26,693 bases of DNA from positions 1-26,693 of IMG/VR virus record IMGVR_UViG_3300012920_000215; one strand, given 5' to 3'. Below the pieces are notes generated by a model. The model ran no database searches, was not told the origin of the DNA, and was given only the letters and a program-made list of their open reading frames with translations. Positions within the stretch are counted from its first letter, which is position 1. Each line of letters starts with the position of its first letter. The translations under genes and the position numbers were made by a program. Shown here piece by piece: positions 22,968-26,693 of this stretch. The stretch comes from a virus.

Positions 22968-22996
22968 AAAGGGGCGCATCAGCGCCCCTTTTTTTT
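22968..22996 (+). terminator. Bidirectional Rho-independent terminator
   Basis: AAAGGGGCGC (22968-22977), loop ATCA, GCGCCCCTTT (22982-22991), with eight T (22989-22996) for rightward transcription. On the minus strand the same stem is followed by TTTCTTTC, giving a weaker leftward terminator. It lies between convergent genes, and the loop contains the stop codon of the leftward 78-residue gene (22979-22981). Confidence 0.9.
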
Positions 22997-23215
22997 GTGT
23001 CTTGTATGGTATGGGTCTATCTTTTCACAGTGATCATATGAGCGCCACCTTGTGAAAACGTAGGTGGTTTGCCAATCAACCTTACCATATTGATCTGGAT
23101 CAGCGACGGCTCTGGGGTCATCCACAAAGCCGTCACTTGTTTGCACCTCACCAACCATTGTCGTCTGAGGCGCTTGGGGCGCTTGCGACTGGTTGTCTTT
23201 TTTCTTTTGGCTCAT
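22979..23215 (-). CDS. Hypothetical protein at the end of the recombination operon
   Basis: 78 residues if started at 23215; a second Met at 23158 would give 59 residues and reduce overlap with the upstream gene from 68 to 11 bases. Neither has a clear ribosome binding site. Gln/Pro-rich N-terminus (SQKKKDNQSQAPQAPQ), then 'GEVQTSDGFVDDPRAVADPDQYGKVDWQTTYVFTRWRSYDHCEKIDPY' and a basic end HKKKGR encoded within the terminator hairpin. No family recognised. Being the last gene of the leftward operon suggests a link to DNA metabolism, but nothing in the sequence shows it. Confidence 0.5.
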   Translation of the reverse strand: MSQKKKDNQSQAPQAPQTTMVGEVQTSDGFVDDPRAVADPDQYGKVDWQTTYVFTRWRSYDHCEKIDPYHTRHKKKGR

Positions 23216-23510
23216 TGCACAATAACGAAAACGTCATGACCTTTGGCATATCTTTGACGTCCTCAACCCCTTCAGCTCTGTATTGTACGCTGATGCCGAA
23301 CTCAACGCCAGCCTCAAACAATTGCTGATGTAGCTCATCACATATTGCCTGTTGCTCTGGTGACATGGGCTTGAAGCGCCGCGCACTGTCATCCCACTCA
23401 GTGCGGAATTGCAGATACGCGGTAGCACGGAACTCATTAGGCACACCCATGTCGTCGGTAGCTTGAATGTCCTGACGCATTTTAAATTTAGCTCGTGAAA
23501 ACTGAGGCAT
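23148..23510 (-). CDS. Hypothetical protein of the recombination operon
   Basis: 120 residues, with GGAGAGAGATA before the ATG; the start overlaps the preceding TAA by one base. Beta-rich middle ('NEFRATAYLQFRTEW', 'GVEFGISVQYRAEGVEDVKDMPKVMTFSLLCNE'), then a low-complexity Pro/Ala/Ser tail ending SDDNGW. A small beta-domain followed by a flexible tail with an acidic-aromatic tip looks like the general plan of single-strand binding proteins, but I cannot show homology. It lies next to the annealing-protein gene, which would suit a single-strand-binding partner. Function unproven. Confidence 0.6.
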   Translation of the reverse strand: MPQFSRAKFKMRQDIQATDDMGVPNEFRATAYLQFRTEWDDSARRFKPMSPEQQAICDELHQQLFEAGVEFGISVQYRAEGVEDVKDMPKVMTFSLLCNEPKEKRQPVASAPSASDDNGW

Positions 23511-24178
23511 TATCTCTCTCCATTGTTTACAGTTTCATATTTAGCGGCATAGAAATCTTTCAGCTCAGCGTATAACTCGCGGTCATACTCTTGTAATTCT
23601 TCGCGCTGGGTCTTTGTGTTCTTGCCCCAGCCCATGAGCTGATACGCTTTGGTAAACCCGGATATCTTTTTCTTTTCCTGATCCACCCACTGGCGCCACA
23701 GATCGTCGTCAAACGGTATGTCATCCACGGTTGGCGCCGGCTTGCTTGGCGCTGCCGGCTCTTGTTTCGCCGGTGCAACGCTGATGTGTTCCGGGCGGGT
23801 CTGCTTGAAATCATCAGCCTCATCCTCAGAATAAACAAACCCAGCTACACCAATCAGCTTGAGGATCACGCGGTCTTTTGCGCGTTTCTCAGCCATGGCA
23901 TATGGGTAGCTGTTCTTGTTGTTGTAAGGCGCGGCCTCACCAACAGACCATTCGACCTTGTCGCCAAGCCGGCCAGACACCTGCATCACGACTGTCTTTT
24001 TATCAGCGTTTGCCTCAATCATGACCGGCGGGTCAAACGTGATACCTTTATAAGCGGCCACCTGTTCCAGCGCTTTATGCAAAGCAACCGGTGTGCCATG
24101 GCAATCCCATGTTGCCTGATCTTTTGTGAGCCCTATCGCTTTGAATATTTCGATAAGCTCGTTTGGTAAATTAGCCAT
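23510..24178 (-). CDS. Probable single-strand annealing recombination protein (Rad52/ERF-like)
   Basis: 222 residues. N-terminal domain (1-125): 'WDCHGTPVALHKALEQVAAYKGI.FDPP', 'KKTVVMQVSGRLGDKVEWSVGEAAPYNNKNSYPYAMAEKRAKDRVILKLIGVAG.VYSEDEADDF'. The 'A..MAEKRAKDRVILKLIG' helix with a preceding beta sheet resembles phage annealing proteins of the ERF/Rad52 type, which pair complementary single strands. A Pro/Ala linker (132-150) leads to DDIPFDDDLW (152-161), similar to the C-terminal tip of SSB, and a helical C-terminal part. The exonuclease encoded upstream in the same operon supports a two-component recombination system. Family assignment is tentative. Overlaps the upstream gene by 8 bases. 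Confidence 0.6.
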   Translation of the reverse strand: MANLPNELIEIFKAIGLTKDQATWDCHGTPVALHKALEQVAAYKGITFDPPVMIEANADKKTVVMQVSGRLGDKVEWSVGEAAPYNNKNSYPYAMAEKRAKDRVILKLIGVAGFVYSEDEADDFKQTRPEHISVAPAKQEPAAPSKPAPTVDDIPFDDDLWRQWVDQEKKKISGFTKAYQLMGWGKNTKTQREELQEYDRELYAELKDFYAAKYETVNNGER

Positions 24179-24512
24179 CTACGCCCTCCAAAAATTTTAA
24201 ACCTGCTTCAGTGATACGCCAGACAACCTCTTGTCTGCCGCGGGGGTTCTTGGCTCTCAGGCCACTATCCTCAACGAGCCCCATGTTTTGCAACTCAGTG
24301 ATGCGAGGCTTGACACTATACTCATACCGGCCAACGCCATCTACTACCTGACTAGACGACATGCCGGTAGGTCTATCGCCAAGACATTTTAATGTGTCCA
24401 GCCTCAAGCCGGTCACCCTTGGATTGATCGCCTCAGCGGCTTTAATCTCAGTGTCCTTGGCATCTCTGTGCACCAGAGCTGGCCGATCAAAATCAATTTC
24501 ACCTTGAACCAT
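24171..24512 (-). CDS. Winged-helix DNA-binding protein
   Basis: 113 residues from the ATG at 24512. A GTG at 24524 is possible but would overlap the upstream 36-residue gene; GGGGG 7 bases before 24512 supports this start. Residues 35-110 form a winged-helix domain: 'LRLDTLKCLGDRPTGMSSSQVV' (helices 1-2), 'EYSVKPRITELQNMGLVED' (recognition helix), then a wing 'RQEVVWRITEAGLKFL'. The type is common in phage genomes and MarR-like regulators. It may regulate the operon, or assist recombination; no ligand or partner motif is visible. It sits between exonuclease and annealing-protein genes. Confidence 0.7.
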   Translation of the reverse strand: MVQGEIDFDRPALVHRDAKDTEIKAAEAINPRVTGLRLDTLKCLGDRPTGMSSSQVVDGVGRYEYSVKPRITELQNMGLVEDSGLRAKNPRGRQEVVWRITEAGLKFLEGVDG

Positions 24513-24514
24513 AA

Positions 24515-24625
24515 TTACCCCCACCAGTTTGAATCAACGAATACGATTGTCAGACCGACATACAAAATGCCCATCAGAATAACCCACAACAAAGTGTTCA
24601 TGGCTTCCCTCAACAAAGTTTTCAT
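24515..24625 (-). CDS. 36-residue single-span membrane peptide
   Basis: ATG at 24625 overlaps the stop of the exonuclease gene (ATGA), GGGGG lies 5 bases upstream, and the TAA at 24515-24517 is 2 bases before the next ATG. The product starts MKTLLREAMNTLLW and has one hydrophobic span (about residues 10-30), ending DSNWWG. It fits exactly into the operon, so it is likely translated. No known family; a membrane peptide here could target the exonuclease complex or act separately. Confidence 0.6.
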   Translation of the reverse strand: MKTLLREAMNTLLWVILMGILYVGLTIVFVDSNWWG

Positions 24626-25563
24626 ATCAACCCCCATACTTTCTTAGCTTCATCAAGATAGGTTTCGGTTTCCTGCCAGTAAATTGCAGACCAATCAGGC
24701 GACACCAATCTGAACACATCCGCCTTTGTTTTGGATGCTTTCAGGATGTTTTCGGTTGTCCGGTGGTAAAGCGTGGTTTCATTTATGATGTCTTGCAGGA
24801 AATCATCACGCAATTCGGGCGCGTTTTCCGGTGTGAAAACACGATAGTCTGTAGCGTTTGCATAGACAATGAATGGTGGCAGGTTGCCGTTCAATGCCCA
24901 AAACCCCGCGGCTTGAAACACGTTGTTCATATCAAACATGCCGGTCAGTGAGTTAGGCAAGCTGGCATTTTGCCAGCCGGATTTAGATCGTGAACTAGGC
25001 CGCGACCATTTTGTTTTGAGATCACCGCGCCGGTTATAGTCCGGCTTGGTGTGATAAGGTATAGACAATGTAGGCAGGGGCTTCAGTAATTCGACCTCAC
25101 CTAGTATACGGTTGTCGCTAGCCATAGCCTCTTGCAAGCCCTTGACCGCATGTTCGGCCACCAATGGTAGCTCTTCTAGATATTTTTCTTTTTTGCTTCC
25201 ATCCAGCTCACTGTTTGGCTGATACGCTTGGAGCTGTTCGACGCCGGCGTATGTGGCTTCAGCCATATCCAATGTCTTGCCCTCTTTATCCATAACAAGA
25301 GCAAGGTCACATATGGTTTGGGTAGCTACACCACCCATCATGTTGGCGCTACCCCGCCGATCCCGCAACCGATACAGTGTATCCTTGGCAATCAGCTTGT
25401 CTTTTTCAGACACATCAGGATTTCGCAGGGTTTTTTTTGCCTCTTCAATCTGTGGTCTGACATGTATTTTTTCGAAAAAATCTTTCGCTCGATCCTTTGA
25501 CCGGGGGTTTGAAACCGTCCAAATCCCCAGCTTTGTAGCGAAATCTGGTGCATCTACTAGCAT
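24622..25563 (-). CDS. PD-(D/E)XK exonuclease (RecB/Cas4-like), recombination
   Basis: 313 residues. The catalytic core shows 'GEVELL' (155-160), then 'KPDYNRRGDLKTKW' with D181-L-K183 as the (D/E)xK motif, and Q217 in 'QAAGFW' as the QxxxY-like motif IV. Helical N-terminal third. This pattern is typical of RecB-like or lambda-exonuclease-like nucleases, which resect double-stranded ends to give single strands for an annealing protein. An annealing-protein candidate is in the same operon. The ATG at 25563 has AAAGAGA upstream; a promoter with operator lies at 25609-25635. Confidence 0.75.
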   Translation of the reverse strand: MLVDAPDFATKLGIWTVSNPRSKDRAKDFFEKIHVRPQIEEAKKTLRNPDVSEKDKLIAKDTLYRLRDRRGSANMMGGVATQTICDLALVMDKEGKTLDMAEATYAGVEQLQAYQPNSELDGSKKEKYLEELPLVAEHAVKGLQEAMASDNRILGEVELLKPLPTLSIPYHTKPDYNRRGDLKTKWSRPSSRSKSGWQNASLPNSLTGMFDMNNVFQAAGFWALNGNLPPFIVYANATDYRVFTPENAPELRDDFLQDIINETTLYHRTTENILKASKTKADVFRLVSPDWSAIYWQETETYLDEAKKVWGLI

Positions 25564-25595
25564 TTCACATTCTCTTTTTGTCTGTTTCCGTTAAA

Positions 25596-25614
25596 TGTAA
25601 TTAGTTTCATTACA
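25596..25614. promoter_or_regulatory. Inverted repeat TGTAAT-N7-ATTACA (operator candidate)
   Basis: TGTAAT (25596-25601) and ATTACA (25609-25614) separated by 7 bases, a perfect 6-bp dyad in the divergent region between the exonuclease and the Cro-like gene. It covers the -10 area and expected start of the leftward promoter. The size (19 bp) fits a dimeric helix-turn-helix repressor. Confidence 0.6.
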
Positions 25615-25635
25615 GGGCTAGACGCAAAGCGTCAA
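25609..25635 (-). promoter_or_regulatory. Promoter of the leftward recombination operon
   Basis: On the minus strand TTGACG (25635-25630), a 15-base spacer, and TGTAAT (25614-25609). A 17-base reading to TAATGA fits less well. The 15-base spacing is shorter than the usual 17 but equals that of TTGACG-TATTTA at 22224-22250. Transcript start near 25602, leader about 39 bases. I see no equally clear rightward promoter for the gene at 25655. Confidence 0.55.
25621..25633. promoter_or_regulatory. Palindromic operator candidate, copy 2
   Basis: GACGC-AAA-GCGTC, a perfect dyad overlapping the -35 hexamer of the leftward promoter. It differs from the core of the site at 22226-22238 only by a compensated G/C exchange in both arms, which keeps the symmetry. 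It lies 22 bases before the Cro-like gene. Confidence 0.65.
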
Positions 25636-25654
25636 GGCATGATAGCAACAAAGC

Positions 25655-25867
25655 ATGATATTAGATGATTATAGAAAGAAAAAGGCTTGGTCTTATTCGG
25701 AGCTGGCACGCCAGGTGGGGGCTTCCCATGCCACGGTAGTGCGTCGGTGGTGCTTGCCATTTGGCCATGAACAGCGTTTGATTCCAAACGAGGTGTTTAT
25801 GGATCGCATCATGCGAATGAGTAACGGTGAGGTTATGCCCAATGATTTCTACATACGACATGACTGA
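25655..25867 (+). CDS. Cro/YdaS-like helix-turn-helix repressor candidate
   Basis: 70 residues. 'YSELARQVGASHATVVRRWC' (14-33) is a helix-turn-helix, and the C-terminal 'MSNGEVMPNDFY' (55-66) is a tail often seen in Cro/YdaS-type phage repressors. Such small dimeric proteins bind palindromic operators near their own gene. The gene begins 22 bases downstream of the palindrome at 25621-25633 and next to the 25596-25614 dyad, so autoregulation and repression of the divergent operon are likely, though binding is not shown. No clear ribosome binding site is seen before the ATG at 25655. Confidence 0.75.
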   Translation: MILDDYRKKKAWSYSELARQVGASHATVVRRWCLPFGHEQRLIPNEVFMDRIMRMSNGEVMPNDFYIRHD

Positions 25868-26231
25868 GGACGAGCTACAAAAGCAAGTTGTCAATTGGTT
25901 ACAGGTCGCGCTGCCGGAGGGTTGTGTGTTTCATCACAGCCCTAATGAGGGGACGCGCCATGTGGCGTTCAAGCGAAAGCTCAAGCTGATGGGCACCAAG
26001 TTCGGCTGGCCGGATCTGGAAATATTTGTGCCGGCGGATCAGTCGCGGGTTGGCATTAGCACATCCATATTTATTGAGCTGAAGCGTTTGAAAGGCGGCA
26101 AGCTCACGCCTAATCAAGAGGAAATGAAAGCCCGGCTATTACTAGCTGGATGCCACTGGGGTTTGGCTAGGTCGTTGGAACAGGTGCACGAGATCCTAGA
26201 TCCTATCGTGAAATTAAAAGCAGGTGTGTGA
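25842..26231 (+). CDS. VRR-NUC nuclease
   Basis: 129 residues from the ATG at 25842, with GGTGAGG upstream and a 26-base overlap with the repressor gene; GTG at 25827 and ATG at 25860 are weaker alternatives. Core motifs: E11 in 'TEDELQKQV', P57-D58 in 'GTKFGWPDLEIFV', and E79-L-K81 in 'FIELKRLKGGKLTPNQEEM', followed by a final helix 'LLLAGCHWGLARSLEQ'. This is the VRR-NUC form of the PD-(D/E)XK fold, known as structure-specific or Holliday-junction nucleases. In phages stand-alone VRR-NUC proteins are linked to replication and junction resolution. All key residues are present. The TGA overlaps the next ATG. Confidence 0.85.
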   Translation: MISTYDMTEDELQKQVVNWLQVALPEGCVFHHSPNEGTRHVAFKRKLKLMGTKFGWPDLEIFVPADQSRVGISTSIFIELKRLKGGKLTPNQEEMKARLLLAGCHWGLARSLEQVHEILDPIVKLKAGV

Positions 26232-26464
26232 TGGAGCAAGGCGACGGCACATGGCATAACCGGTTGCGCTGGGGTATGTGCCCTAAATGCGAGACCATGT
26301 TGCCAAAGCCGAAAGGCGGCTTGGTGGTGTGCGAAACGTGCCGGCTAGGCATTGCAGTCAAGGCTTGCACCGATTGTGATGATGGCATGATACGTCAGCC
26401 TGATGGCTATGGCTGTGTTGAGTGGACAAGTTGCTACACCTGCGATGGTAAAGGCTATGTGTAA
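26231..26464 (+). CDS. Zinc protein with four CxxC motifs (DnaJ-type)
   Basis: 77 residues. C17-x2-C20, C34-x2-C37, C46-x2-C49 and C68-x2-C71 form two probable zinc sites; the last two pairs read CxxCxDG and CxxCxGKG, like the DnaJ central domain. No J-domain is present. It may bind DNA, RNA or a protein partner. It lies between the nuclease and methyltransferase genes with TGATG and TAATG overlaps, indicating one transcription unit. Stand-alone DnaJ-like zinc proteins are seen in many phages; function is usually unknown. Confidence 0.75.
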   Translation: MEQGDGTWHNRLRWGMCPKCETMLPKPKGGLVVCETCRLGIAVKACTDCDDGMIRQPDGYGCVEWTSCYTCDGKGYV

Positions 26465-26693
26465 TGCGGCATGTGGATTTATGCAGTGGCATAGGCGGGT
26501 TTGCTTTGGGCTTTCAGTGGGCTGGATTATCACGCCCGGTATTGTTTTGTGACATAGAGCCATGGTCACGCAAGGTATTAGCAAAGCATTGGCCTGATGT
26601 GCCGATTGCTGAAGATGTGAGGGAGCTAGCCAATGACCCAACAGGACTTGTTCCAGACTGCGACATCCTCACAGCAGGATACCCATGCCAGCC
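26464..26693 (+). CDS. DNA C5-cytosine methyltransferase, N-terminal part (3' end outside window)
   Basis: The frame runs open to the window end, giving the first 76 residues. Motif I is 'DLCSGIGGFALGF' (5-17, AdoMet binding), D30-I-E32 with P33-W34 is motif II, and 'GYPCQP' (72-77) is motif IV with the catalytic C75. These place it in the Dcm/HhaI group, which methylates cytosine C5 in specific sites. A phage-borne enzyme may protect phage DNA from host restriction. No cognate restriction endonuclease is seen in the visible part. Confidence 0.92.
   Translation, partial: MRHVDLCSGIGGFALGFQWAGLSRPVLFCDIEPWSRKVLAKHWPDVPIAEDVRELANDPTGLVPDCDILTAGYPCQ

Noticed and set aside
25827-25841. GTG start for the VRR-NUC gene
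   Set aside because: GGTGAGG is spaced well for the ATG at 25842, whereas the GTG lies inside that ribosome-binding stretch.
1-26693. CRISPR arrays, tRNA genes, insertion sequences, integrase or attachment sites
   Set aside because: I saw no regularly spaced repeats, no convincing cloverleaf, and no transposase or recombinase motif. A full tRNA search could not be run, so tRNAs are not strictly excluded.
1-26693. T7-type RNA polymerase and its promoters
   Set aside because: Despite the T7-like virion order, no polymerase gene lies in the window and I noticed no repeated phage-type promoter sequence before the late genes. The polymerase could lie outside the window.

Overview
The window reads as part of the genome of a tailed, short-tailed (T7-like, podovirus-type) bacteriophage of a marine bacterium. 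Evidence: a compact left-to-right structural block in T7 order (connector/portal C-terminus, scaffold, major capsid protein, tail tubular proteins A and B, gp13/gp14-like internal virion proteins, very large ejection-type proteins, T7-type fibre anchor), almost no intergenic DNA, and start/stop overlaps at nearly every junction. No T7-type RNA polymerase and no integrase lie in the window. The promoters I can see look like host sigma-70 promoters. The gene set (T7-like virion, GTA-type 3-TM holin, M15 endolysin, VRR-NUC, DnaJ-type zinc protein, C5-methyltransferase) reminds me of the HMO-2011-like podoviruses of SAR116 and roseobacters; that placement is inference from gene content, not from a search.

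Layout. 1-3191: head genes, ending in a strong hairpin terminator (3198-3222) and a second G/C-tract hairpin. 3280-11733: tail tube, internal virion and ejection genes, ending in a Rho-independent terminator at 11771-11794. 11808-15059: a 1083-residue virion protein. 15059-19434: a fibre module consisting of a T7-type anchor with a collagen-like tip, several separate fibre/jelly-roll proteins and a tail-assembly-chaperone-like gene; parts of it are much more AT-rich than the rest. 19434-21377: a lysis cassette of five small, mostly membrane-type genes followed by an M15 peptidase. 21367-22205: four small, very basic proteins. 22218-22996: one acidic 225-residue protein with its own promoter, overlapping palindrome and terminator.

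From 25563 leftwards to 22979 (minus strand) runs a recombination operon: PD-(D/E)XK exonuclease, a 36-residue membrane peptide, a winged-helix protein, a probable single-strand annealing protein and two unknowns. It converges on the rightward genes at a bidirectional terminator. From 25655 rightwards come a small Cro/YdaS-like repressor candidate, a VRR-NUC nuclease, a four-CxxC zinc protein and the start of a DNA C5-cytosine methyltransferase cut by the window end.

The most interesting signal is regulatory. The promoter of the acidic gene and the promoter of the recombination operon each carry a TTGACG hexamer built into one arm of the same palindrome, GACGs-AAA-sCGTC (22226-22238 and 25621-25633), with equal spacing to a -10-like hexamer. 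The second copy lies next to the Cro-like gene and to another inverted repeat, TGTAAT-N7-ATTACA. Together these suggest a phage-encoded repressor circuit that coordinates two early transcription units.
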